This document shows, in pieces, positions 11,206 to 21,300 of a stretch of DNA of 64,000 nucleotides; within the stretch, counting starts at the first letter, position 1, and each line of letters begins with the position of its first letter. The translations under genes were made by a program, and so were the position numbers. The DNA is from Platynereis dumerilii (Eukaryota > Annelida > Polychaeta > Phyllodocida > Nereididae): positions 30,583,296-30,647,295 of the forward strand of contig JAPTHN010000006.1 in the NCBI GenBank assembly GCA_026936325.1, read 5' to 3'. The notes beneath the pieces were generated by a model, which saw only the letters and a list, made by a program, of their open reading frames with translations, had not been told where the DNA came from and did no database searches.

Positions 11206-12527
11206 TTATGTTTTGAAATGTTCTCGTATTTCCATCAGTACATCTCCCAGCAGGTTGTTGCCCTCCCAGTTCGTATCCAAGACGTTGGGATCATTCAGAG
11301 ACTTTCCCACTCCCCAGAATTTGTCCCTTGATGCCTCTCCAATAACTTTTGCTTCAGTTTCCAAAAGGGCTTTTAATGCATGTCCATTTTGGAGAATTTG
11401 GCAAGACAACATTCATGTGCAATCCTACGGGCATTTTCTTCCCACTGTGGTCTTACAAAGTCCTTGACCTGACTACCCATTTTTTTAATGTCATACGGAT
11501 TGATACTTTGCATGATCTTATGATGAGTCACATCATCTTTGAATAGTTGAGCTTTACTTGCCTGAATGTACTGTTCATTGCAAAAGTATTTCACATTGTC
11601 TTTGAAAAATGGGGCATAATGGAAGTTGCTGAAAGGCGATCCCTGAGTAAAGAACATAATGACTTCATCATTTTCCCTTTCAGCTGCTGCTCTGGGTTGT
11701 AGATCTCTGGGCAGTCGTTCCAAATTGTTAATGGGTTCGATGGTGAACCTTTTCCCATCAATGATAAGTTCATCCACAACCATTCGACATTTTCCCCTAT
11801 ACTGAGGCATTTTCCTGGCTTTGTTGAATATGGGTCGTAGAAAACGTCTTCTGTTTTCAATTTCAGGAGGGAAATCCTCCCTGACAAACACCTCTGCGGG
11901 CAATTGCATTCTATTGTGCATCAAAAGTTCAATATCACTGAAGGAATGAAAATGGACTACCACTGGACGATTTTGCCCTCTAATGAAATGTCCAACTCTC
12001 TGCAGCTTTCTGATTGGAACATTTGAACCACAGTTGTTAAAAACCATCATATGATTCAATACACTCACTATTTTCTGGTATAACATGTTACTATCTTCAC
12101 CAAAGGTTTCAACAATTCCATCAAAAACCAGATTATATTCTCTCAGCTTCATTTCAGTTTTTAAGCTGTTTTCTACAATATAAGTACATTGGGCCTTTAG
12201 CTTTTTGTTTTCATTCTCAAGGCAGTCAACCTGTGTTTTCATTGCAATTGCTTCAGATCTAGCAACAGCCATTTGCTTCTTACAGTCTTCAACCTCTTTT
12301 ATATGAAAATCCAAGCTATTTTGCAGTTCATTGTATTGCTCATGCACTTTCTCAACAGCAGTGAAAATAGCTTTGAACCAGTCTATGTCAGGTGCATCAT
12401 CAGCTGGTCTTACAAACTTATAATTTAGGTTTGTAAAAAGTCTCTTGTTTTCAGGTGACTCACCTGTAGATGACTGATCAGACCGGGGTCGTTTCCTAGG
12501 ATCATTCTGTGTAGGAGTATCACCCAT
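11206..12527 (-). CDS. LINE ORF1: coiled coil, ORF1p-like domain and C-terminal NADAR (YbiA-like) domain, one frameshift
   Basis: Starts at ATG 12527. Residues 1-30 are basic and polar (DPRKRPRSD). Residues 55-125 form a coiled coil. Residues 126-265 resemble the RNA-binding/C-terminal part of LINE ORF1 proteins (RVGHFIRGQNRPVVVHF, then VREDFPPEIENRRRFLRPI). From about 286 the protein becomes a NADAR domain: GSPFSNFHYAPF, CNEQYIQASKAQLF, PQWEENARRIAHECCLAKFS. The first frame closes at 11373. The domain continues one frame over with HALKALLETE, ASRDKFWGVGK, WEGNNLLGDVLMEIRE and stops at 11206. An A-run of four bases (T-run 11387-11390 on the plus strand) where five would keep frame explains the shift. 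NADAR proteins act on NAD- or ADP-ribose-linked substrates; the role here is inference. Confidence 0.88.
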
Positions 12528-12984
12528 ATTTCTGGCAGATATCTTCTTAATGCAGAGAGTTATTAACGAAATACTCCAGATTCAGTAAGTCCAGGAAAAA
12601 AATCCATGTCTCCACCCTTTCATTTGATAAAACAAAGAGCCAGGTAGCTGTGAACAAAGCAACCTTACACCTGAGACAAAGGCCCATTGTATTGCATTGT
12701 AGTATTTTCCATTGAAATTGAAAGTCAATGAAGCATGCAATATATGGGAAATGCTTGAAAATGAGCGAAAATGAAATAAGATAACTAAAATCATAATTTC
12801 CAGGTGAAATTATTTTCAAATTCACAAATGGTTTGCATATCCACCCAGCTAATATATTCATACATCATATATCCAAATTTGGCCAAAATAAAAGGCCCAG
12901 AAAAGCGGAAAAATCCACATTATACAGGAGCAATCTGACCAGTGTGCACACACAGCCACTCCCTTGTCTTGTTTTTTAGTTTGT

Positions 12985-13545
12985 TGCAGTTCAAAAACTG
13001 ATATCAATTCTTGACTTTTCATGAGTTGTCAGCAAATGGTATGTCCTCAGTCTACGTTGCCTACAGCAACGTGAAGACTGTGACCTCGGTCTAATGTCAG
13101 CCCATTTAGCAACATTATCTAAATCTTGTTGCAGTAAGATGCAGTCATTGACATTTTGAATAGACTTGCACAGTTTTGTATCATCAGCACACATACTAAT
13201 AGTTTTACATATTGTATGTTTGACAAAATTAGGGAAATCTGATGAGTAACACAAAAATAAAACAGGACCCAACACAGCCATTGAAGGACTCCTGATATAA
13301 CATCAGCTGCATGTGAGATTGCACCATTAATTTTTACTTATTGAAGTCTTCCAATTAAAAAGTTCTTTAACCATTGTAAAGCACAACCTGATATCCCATA
13401 TCTCTCTAAGTTGTACATGTATGAGTTTATTATGACATACTTTGTCAAAACATATTACATCAATTAGTAGACAATTTCTTATCATTGTTATTCCACTAGC
13501 ATGAGATATTGTCCTTAATGCCCAGTATGTTTTCATCTCATCAAA
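12985..13545 (-). pseudogene. Degenerate CR1-like LINE reverse-transcriptase fragment
   Basis: Minus-strand reading gives LLIDVICFDKVCHNKLIH, then VLGPVLFLCYSSDFPN, then CADDTKLCKSIQNVNDC and LQQDLDNVAKWAD. These are the A, B and C regions of a LINE reverse transcriptase. The A motif has lost its FSKAFD core, and the pieces lie in different frames, so this is an old fragment. Its family differs from the intact LINE beside it. Confidence 0.8.
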
Positions 13546-13794
13546 TGAAAATTCATCATTTCATGCTTCCACAGGCAACTTGGTGGGGGATGATTAGTAT
13601 TGACCCAATAGCAAAACATCACCCGTTTCACTTTATCACAGACCTGTGGTATTGTATGTCGATGACCTCAGTTCAAGTCGGTGCAAAAATGCAAATGGTA
13701 CAATGCAGGACATTCTTTGCATGAGATATTAATTTGATTGAAAAAAGGACAATGTATTAGGCTTCTGAAATATATTTAATATAAATAAAAAGTA

Positions 13795-14210
13795 ATAATA
13801 GGCATTTATATAGCGCTAATTCCAGTAAACTGCTCACTAGCGCTGATGCATGATCAATTTATTTGTAGAAACTCTTAAATAGATAAGTTTTAAGATTTCT
13901 CTTGAAGCCTTCAAGTGTTTTAAAGACCTTGACAATCTCTGGGAGTTTGTTCAACAGTTTTGGAGCGGCATGCGAAAAGGCTCAATCTTCATATGTGTTC
14001 TTGTTGAAGGAAGTTGGTTCATTTAAGAGCATTGTGTTATTGCTTCTCAGATTACAGCTTTGTTCAGATTTTGGCTGAATCATCTTTTGAATATACAAGG
14101 GAGCTTGTCCGTTTACTGCTTTCCAAGTTATTAGCATGAGTTTGAATTGTATTCCAGCTGGAATTGGCAGCCATTGTAGCTGCTTCCAAAGATTCTCATC
14201 TGTATTTTAT
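13795..14210 (-). mobile_element. 5'-truncated LINE 3' end with C-terminal ORF remnant
   Basis: Minus-strand reading gives LWKQLQWLPIPAGIQFKLML, then WKAVNGQAPLYIQ, AFSHAAPKLLNKLPEIV and LKTYLFKSFYK, the typical C-terminal tail of CR1/Rex-like LINE proteins. One in-frame TGA replaces the expected Trp before AFSHAAPK. Downstream is the 3' motif TTTATATAGCGCTA. It lies upstream of, and separate from, the RT fragment at 13.0-13.5 kb, so two insertions are present. Confidence 0.75.
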
Positions 14211-14288
14211 TCTGATCAAATTATTTTCGTACCCGTAGGTAGATTCCCAAGGGGCACACCGCATAAATTCAGCGTTGCTAACTACGTA

Positions 14289-14478
14289 CACTCTTAAAAA
14301 TGTCGGGACAAAATTGGTTTTTTTTATTAAAAATGGTTTTTTGAAAAATCAAATTTCAATGCAAAACCAAGATGGATTTTAAAAAAAATCCATGTTGGTT
14401 TTTTGCATTGAAATTTGGTTTTTCAAAAAAAACATTTTGAATCTAAAAAAACAATTTTGTCTGAATTTTTTTAGAGTG
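14289..14478. mobile_element. Hairpin MITE with CACTCTTAAAAA ends, TA-flanked
   Basis: 190 bp bounded by TA (14287-88 and 14479-80). Termini are CACTCTTAAAAA and TTTTTTTAGAGTG. The interior is nearly one long hairpin built on TTGGTTTTT, AAATTTCAATGCAAAACCAA and their complements. TA duplication and lack of coding fit a Tc1/mariner-type MITE. Confidence 0.75.
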
Positions 14479-14649
14479 TAACTTACTTGTTGATGAGCCC
14501 ATTGGGTTATCTGATAAGTTATAATGATTACTTGACAATAAAACAATTGTTAAAAGGAAAGATCAGAAGTTTCTTGCAAAAATTGCTTTCTGGATGCCCT
14601 TTGACTCCCTTAGTGACATTCTCATCAGCTAGTAAGACACACAGAAGTA

Positions 14650-16052
14650 CAGTATCAGACGAAAGTTTAGACCGCGTCAATCTTTTGTCAATATAAGGGA
14701 AAATAGGTGCTCAGCGAAAGAACTTCTGCATGGATTCTCTTGTCTATGTATCAGAGAAGTTCTACAATAGAGAAAACTTCAACTATTTTTATCACTTACT
14801 TGAATATGTGTGATAAACAAAAATTTCAGGTGGTCTAAACTTACGTCTGATGCTACTTACATCCAAAAAGGTCTTTAATGGCATTGTACATTAGAGGAAA
14901 GATGGGTAAATTACCCAATGTTATTTTAGACAAGATATTCAATCATGTTTCATGTGATTTAAAGGCAATGAGTCATGACACAGGAAAAAACATATTTTTA
15001 AATATTTTTATTAAATTTGAACTGAAGGGGTAAAAATGGTGATTCAATGAGCCAAAATTGTTAATAAATGAAAGGTCAACTAAAACGCACATAGAAAATA
15101 TATGTCTGACACATTTTTATCCTTCTAATGGAGTATGACTACGCTTGACACCCAGCCATAGTGCAAAAATGGTGTTTTTCCCTAGGTTTTGTCTGATAGC
15201 CACCCATTTGAAGTATCATAAAACAATGACCGAGGTGTTTACATTGACATGAGCATGTGTCCTGATAAAATCAAAAAACTTTTGTTCTTTTTCCACAGTA
15301 CAGACAAAATTACAGACGCTACTCGGGATGGTGTATTGAAACGTAATGTTAACGAATGGGCCAGAATTATGCCTACCATAAAAGTGGATGTAGTTTCATT
15401 GTAAGTAAAGCGAACAAACATAAGTTTTTTGATTTTATCAGGACACATGCTCATGTCAATGTAAACACCTCGGTCATTGTTTTATGATACTTCAAATGAG
15501 TGGCTGTCAGACAAAACCTAGTGAAAAACACCATTTTTGCACTATGGCTGGGTGTCAAGTGTAGTCATACTCCATTAGAAGGATAAAAATGTGTCAGACA
15601 TATATTTTCTATGTGTGTTTTAGTTGACCTTTCATTTATTAACAATTTTGGCTCATTGAATCTCCATTATTACCCCTTATGTTGAAATTAAAAAAAAAAA
15701 TTAAAAATATGTTTTTTCCTGTGTCATGACTCATTGCCTTTAAATCACATGAAACATGATTGAATATCTTGTCTAAAATAACATTGGATAATTTACCCAC
15801 CTTTTCTCTAATGTACAATGCCATTAAAGGCCTTTTTGGATGTAAGTAGCATCAGACGTAAGTTTAGACCACCTGAAATTTTTGTTTATCACACATATTC
15901 AAGTAAGTGATAAAAATAGTTGAAGTTTTCTCTATTTTAGAACTTCTATGATACATAGGCAAGATAATCAATGCAGAAGTTCTTTCGCTGAGCACCTATT
16001 TTCCCTTATATTGACAAAAGATTGACGCGGTCTAAACTTTCGTCTGATACTG
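14650..16052. mobile_element. 1.40-kb TA-flanked foldback element enclosing an exon-like core
   Basis: Flanked by TA at 14648-49 and 16053-54, with ends CAGTATCAGACG and CGTCTGATACTG (Tc1/mariner-like). Two arms of about 640 bp, 14650-15290 and 15412-16052, are inverted copies with roughly 90-95% identity by eye. Each arm begins with a 204-bp sub-unit (14650-14853, 15849-16052) that has its own inverted ends (the inner end reads GGTCTAAACTTACGTCTGAT) and its own TA. Only about 120 bp at the centre is unpaired. No transposase was seen. Confidence 0.85.
15299..15400 (+). other. Exon-like 102-nt segment in the loop of the foldback element
   Basis: Preceded by a strong acceptor (ttgttctttttccacag) and followed by a perfect donor (gtaagt at 15401). 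The 102 bases hold one open frame, entered after one base and left after two, so splicing it in or out would keep frame. It reads ITDATRDGVLKRNVNEWARI followed by MPTIKVDVVS. I do not recognise the protein. A faint likeness to an N-terminal piece of ornithine decarboxylase-type proteins is too weak to use. Confidence 0.5.
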
Positions 16053-16129
16053 TATGCTCCATGGATCCAGTCTTGTCACATTATAGTGTGTAAATTTGTT
16101 ATGCAAAAAAGGGGACCATTTCGACTGCA

Positions 16130-16365
16130 AAAAAATAACTTCGAGACTCACAATAGCAGATGATGTGTTATCATCATATATTTAACAAGGGAACCATGCG
16201 TAGAGGCTGTTAGATTAGTCATCATCAACACGATTCATACGTTTTTATAATCCTTTCATTTGCCTGTCACCCTCAAGCGGGATTAGTATGCTTAAATCAA
16301 ATGAGCATTGAAAGTATTGGGTATTTGATCATAACAAATCATCAGTATGATGACTCACAGTGCAA
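16130..16365 (+). repeat. Dispersed repeat, copy A
   Basis: GATGTGTTATCATCATAT, AACAAGGGAACCATGCG and GGCTGTTAGATTAGTCA recur at 28890-29180 in the same orientation with moderate divergence. Confidence 0.6.
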
Positions 16366-17242
16366 CAGTCTACTCTTTTTGAATAACAAATTTACAGACT
16401 AATATTATGCCATTTCTCAGGAAGAGTTATGTCGCTTTGTATATTTCATCAATTTTCATCATGTCAAATGAGACCACACAGTGGAGACTGCCGGCATGAC
16501 CTAGAGGTGGTGATCAGACCGGACCACCTTTCAGAGGGTGGTCTGGCATTTACAAAAGTGGTCTGGTCCTGATGTGATCCAGACTGAGGTTGTTCCAATT
16601 TAGTAACTTCACCGGTCCAGACGCGGTCCATCGGGTATTTCGAAATTTGTACTGATAAGAATGAGGGTTTAAACAAGCTATATGAATTTCATTTTTTTAT
16701 CAAAATTCATGCAGACCGGCCGGTCCAAGGTGGTCCAGTCTGCATCACTTATTCTTCTTACTAGCGTCGGCATTACACTCTTTTTTCAACCAAAAACAAA
16801 AGTAACAGAAACTGCATTTAAAGATAAAGCTCAGCTTTATTTGTCCATGAATACACATCTTCCATGCTCACCATGAAATATGAGGCCTGTACAGTCACAG
16901 TTGTAATTTCTAGTTTTTACAATTTACTTTTCAGTTTTCATACACTATTATTCTAATAGTCCACAGTAGCTTTAATATGCATATCAGATTCTGTAAGATA
17001 TGTCTCAAAATTTTTGATGTGAAGCGTTTCAGTTTTATCTCGACAGATAGTGATTAAGAACAGATTAGATTAAAAATGCAGCACAATAACTTGAAAAGAC
17101 CTTCAGAATACTTATTCTATAGTTACTGGTATATATATAGGCCTATCTAAATGACTACAGGGTTGGTGGATCATTTGCCATTCTCAAATATATTATTTTA
17201 AATGTTTAATTCTAATTAGAATATGCTACTTGATATCTAGAG

Positions 17243-17493
17243 CTAGACTGAAAAATGTTTTGTTTAAAACAGACAAAATAAACATTATCTGCGGTCCGTC
17301 CAAACTCCTTGTCAGAAATTAGACAATTTTAAAAGCTTTGTTTATTCTCAACTTTTCTATGATCGGATCACACAACTTCCTTGGCTGTCAACATAAACAA
17401 TTTTGCCAGATATAGCTACACAAAATATCGAAAGGACCCCAGCTAACTTTCATTTTGTCTGTTTCAAACAAACCTTTCTTTTCAGTGCACACA
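17243..17493. mobile_element. MITE with AAACAGACAAAAT inverted ends, copy 1
   Basis: Left end AAAATGTTTTGTTTAAAACA then GACAAAATAAA; right end is the complement-like TTTTGTCTGTTTCAAACAAA. The interior shares ACAACTTCCTTGGCTGT with the copy at 56421-56672. Non-coding. Confidence 0.7.
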
Positions 17494-17924
17494 TGAGGCA
17501 GTTGGCAATTTGGCAAACGATACATCCATTTCATCCTACGAGCTGGAGTCTCACAGTCATCAAAACTGTGCAGAACAGCAGCTTTCTCTAATTATCACGA
17601 GCCTTACATGAAGAAGCACATTGCACATGTGCTGTGAGAAAGAAAAAAATCAATATCTTACAAACAAGTAGCAACACAAATGAACACATATCATATTATA
17701 CAACTTTTGAAATAAATTACAGAGTTATCTTACATCATAGGGTAAGGTAATTGAAGCATGTATTTTGACATTTAAATAACAGATCTTAAAACGGTCTAGG
17801 CAGGAAGCAAAGTTCTTTGTATTTCCCGTGGCTAGATACACTCGCTGTCAAGAATTGTCACATTGATCTTCGTGTGTGGAGCTCTTATATTTGTTTCTAC
17901 TTCTATTACCTCCCTGTTGGCAAT

Positions 17925-18010
17925 TTGACCCATTTTGACGTCAGGGGATGTCAGTGTGACGTCACAGACGTTATCCTGACGTCAGGGGACGTCAGAATGC
18001 CCCCTGGGTT
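17925..18010 (+). repeat. CRE-bearing dispersed repeat, copy 2
   Basis: Contains three exact TGACGTCA palindromes within about 60 bases (in TTTTGACGTCAGGGG, TGTGACGTCACAG and CCTGACGTCAGGGG), plus GGACGTCAG. The relationship to the copy near 1.9 kb shows it is repeat-derived. It lies just downstream of the last DBH-family exon. Confidence 0.6.
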
Positions 18011-18306
18011 GAGACATGTTGTTTTGACGCTGTAAAGAACTGCAAATCTTCTTCTCCTTCTTAGGTAATTCCCGCCTATAACGAAAGGTGCGCCTCCGTT
18101 TTGGAGTGAGGGTTTTCAGTTGTCATCGATCTATCTTCAAAACAGTTACTTTTATGATAATTCAAGTTGTCTACAAAACCCACAATAAATATCCGAAGTT
18201 TTTGCAAAAGCAACATTCACCCGAACATAATATTGCCTACTTGCTCTGTACAATGTAATAAATCTAATTTAAACATGTATGTGATCTATTTTACCATTTT
18301 CCATGC

Positions 18307-18384
18307 TCATGTCAAGCATGGCCTCTCGGTAGGAGGTAAGGGGTAGATCGTTTTTGGTATTGGCATTCCTTCCCAGTTGTAACC
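18307..18384 (-). CDS. dbh: DBH-family exon 13: C-terminus and stop
   Basis: Twenty-five codons plus TGA (residues 570-594), acceptor ttctttttgtttcag. [17 protein letters not shown] matches the end of DBH (GEWNLQPLPKVIS). There is no GPI-like hydrophobic tail, unlike MOXD1. No clear polyadenylation signal was seen in the next 500 bases. Confidence 0.9.
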   Translation of the reverse strand, partial: GYNWEGMPIPKTIYPLPPTERPCLT

Positions 18385-21300
18385 CTGAAACAAAAAGAAT
18401 TGGTATCAGTTAAAGTGTTTATTCTATTGTTGTTAGTTTGTTAATTTCCTTAGGAAAACCCATAGATTCGTGTGTTGCAGAACCAAGCAAGGGCGGAAGT
18501 ACCAGTCATTTTATACAGACATGATATTGAAGGACATGCAAATCGATTCAGTGCATCTATACACTTTAAAATTATACAGCATATATGACAAAACAAAGGC
18601 ATACTGGCCAAGATGCCCAAGACAATCTGCGTATTAAAATATAGATCCTTTTCTATTCTCATCTTATGTCTGACTTTTGAAATGACACATTGTAATGACA
18701 ATGATCACGGTATATTGATGAGTGACAATTGGAATTTGTCATGTGCTTTTTGAACAGGCTCCCACCACTTCAGCAGAGCCTTCAGTGAATAAATCAGACA
18801 CACCCCCAATATGCGAGGATGGAGTGATTCGTCTAGGGTAGATTCTCTGGGTGGCTCCCACAAGAAATGTATTTCTTCAAAATATGCACATACTGGAAAG
18901 CGTGTCGACCGAAGCACATTCTGCAACCATCATCTTCCGATAAAATTATCATTTTTAATGCATTTTGCGCCTTGAGAAAAGCACTTAAATGCAAAAGATT
19001 GCTTAGTGGCTCTTAGTGACGATAGAAGGGACAGCATCATAACAAAGGAACTACCAGATCATTCGTTTTTCTGTACACGAGTTCTTTAAGTTATAAAAGC
19101 ACCTATTTTTCGCAGACTAAATGACATTGTATTCTGGGATAGATCATTGGTGATGGTTAAATAAAAGGATTATTACGCTGAATCTGACATCAAACCCCCG
19201 TTTTGACACATCACATCATAAATAATACCCAACAAAAAGCTTGTATGATATCGTCAGCCTAAAGCAAAATTGGCCTAAGTCATTTTTGGCAATTTTCGGC
19301 AAACAGCAAAAAACTGACTTAGGCCAAATTTTTTTTTGAAACAAAAATGACTTCGGCCAAAATTCTTTTGTGGTGAAGCTGTGTTATTAAGCAATTCTCC
19401 ATAAAATTTATGAATGAAATGCGAGGAAACAACTTCAATAAAATTAATACCCATTTTTTTTAGCACATGTATTATCATAAGGGCCTTCCTATGGTACCAA
19501 AAAGGAAAAATTTTGCTTTAGGCTGACGATATTCCCGTGCTAAAGGTATCATCATGGCGCATCACCAGCTACCATGACTCACAAAGTGAACATTTCAAAG
19601 GAAAATATCTTCTTCAAAATTATGGAAGAACAGTAAGGAGAAATAGAGAAACTCACAGGGAATTTGTGACCGTCGGACTGATTACACTGCATGGAAAGAG
19701 GGGCGCTCTCATAAAACGTCTCAAGCAGATGGGTGTTCATTCGAGTCCATTCAATCGCATGGTAGTTGTCGTTGATTCCGAGTCGGGGAGAAGTGTGAGC
19801 TCCTACATAACTGGAATTTGAAAGACAAAATGAAACATGGTGAGAAAATTATTTCCCAAATTACAACATCACAGAATAGAAGCCGGAGATCGATTTTGTT
19901 TTTGAAGACAATGTTCAACAACGTTGCCACGTGAATGCCGATCGACGCAAAGCAGGACCTTGTCTGAATGTTCCATTTAAATTAATAAATCAACATAGAA
20001 CTTTAGTCATTTTATTAATTGGTATTACAACTATGTTGTTGGGTACTGAAGAGAAAAATGAGAAATTTTTTAAAAAGGAGATTTTGTTCAAAATAAAATA
20101 GGGGATTTTGACCAAAAAGGAGATTTTGGAAAAGGAGATTTTTGTAAAAGGCAATTTTGACTGGCATTCATCAATATTATTATAGATAGTTTTTAGGCTA
20201 TTGTAACAGTAACACACAGCGCTCCTGAATAAAATGTAAGATTTTCAAAATATACCAAAAAAGTTATGAACGTAGTGTGAAAAGTAGAAGGTCTCAGCTT
20301 CGTATCGATGTAAAAATTAAAATATTCTGTTGGGAAAATTTTGAGATATTTGAGTTTTAAATGTTCATTTATCACACCACTGTAATTTACATCATTACCG
20401 CTCGGTATCACCCAATGAATTACCTAATAATTCAATGATGCAGTAAATTTGTAGCTTTAAATGTTTATAAGACATTTCATTGAAATTTTCCTGAAGAGAT
20501 CATTTAAATGGCACTTACATGATAAATATAGCATGGAGTGTGCTGCAAACTCTTATGATCATATTTTTCAGTCAGAGTGAATCTTACTGCCTGCCAACTT
20601 ACTTGTATGGCATTCTGTATATGATATGAGTTGAAATGCTTGATGGTACAGCAGAGATTGTTCAAATAATTGGGATGATTGATATTCTTGATTCGGTAAC
20701 TGTTGAAGAGTCGGTCAAATTTAGAGAGACAGCTCTCCAGAACCTGCTCAGAAAAGGGGCCCAATGGCTTCTTCATTTGCCCTATTAACTCTGCACATGA
20801 CGAAGAAGGATATGAACTTTGGTAGTGAGAGAAATCCCCAATTCTTAGGTTGCCTTGGTAAGCATCATCCATTGTAAAGCCTAACGAGGCTTGAAGAGCA
20901 TCATGAAGTGTGACAAAACAGCATGGAACTTTATTAGGTGTTGAGTTAACATGTTGCTCAGCATTTTAAGGTTTACAAGGAGCTTGTTGCAGTTGTTACC
21001 CTCAAATGTACTTCGATCTATGGATGTAAACAGCCTCGCGCCAGTGATCAATTTCAGGAAAGAGTTTATTCAAGTCAGAATATATATAATATTAGCTGTG
21101 CTGCCATTTTGGGTACACCCAGAATCTGGCGACATAATCATGATCCGCATATCACAAGAGGATAATCAGGGTTTTCTGGAGTGAAACTGCTTAATAAAAA
21201 GCTCTGGATTGCTTCTGTGTCTGTGGAACTTAATTATCTTGAGGCCTTCTTATAATAAATAACACAAAGTTTTCATGAAGTATCAGAATGGTCCATCATA

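Larger units (their letters stand above)
7425..12540 (-). mobile_element. Near-complete LINE (Jockey/CR1 superfamily) with NADAR-bearing ORF1
   Basis: Non-LTR retrotransposon read on the minus strand: ORF1 (12527-11206), a 76-nt gap, ORF2 (11129-8148), a roughly 720-nt 3' UTR with a duplicated 112-nt block, and a 3' tail of short TATCC repeats near 7425-7445. The 5' boundary is uncertain; sequence up to about 12,980 may be 5' UTR. No target-site duplication could be matched. Intact ORF2 and only one break in ORF1 suggest a young insertion. The C-terminal HNTR motif and EN-RT layout fit the CR1/Daphne/Crack group; the exact clade is uncertain. Confidence 0.9.
16055..18306. other. 3' flank of the DBH-family gene, no other gene seen
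   Basis: Holds a dispersed repeat, a MITE and the CRE-bearing repeat, probably with 3' UTR sequence of the hydroxylase gene next to 18,307. The transcript end was not located. Confidence 0.5.

Noticed and set aside
15299-15400. Assigning the exon-like core to ornithine decarboxylase
   Set aside because: Only a few scattered residues agree; the hallmark AVKCN block is missing.
19537-19821. Plus-strand open frame of 94 codons
   Set aside because: It is the antisense of DBH-family exon 12, which has proper splice sites and family motifs on the minus strand.
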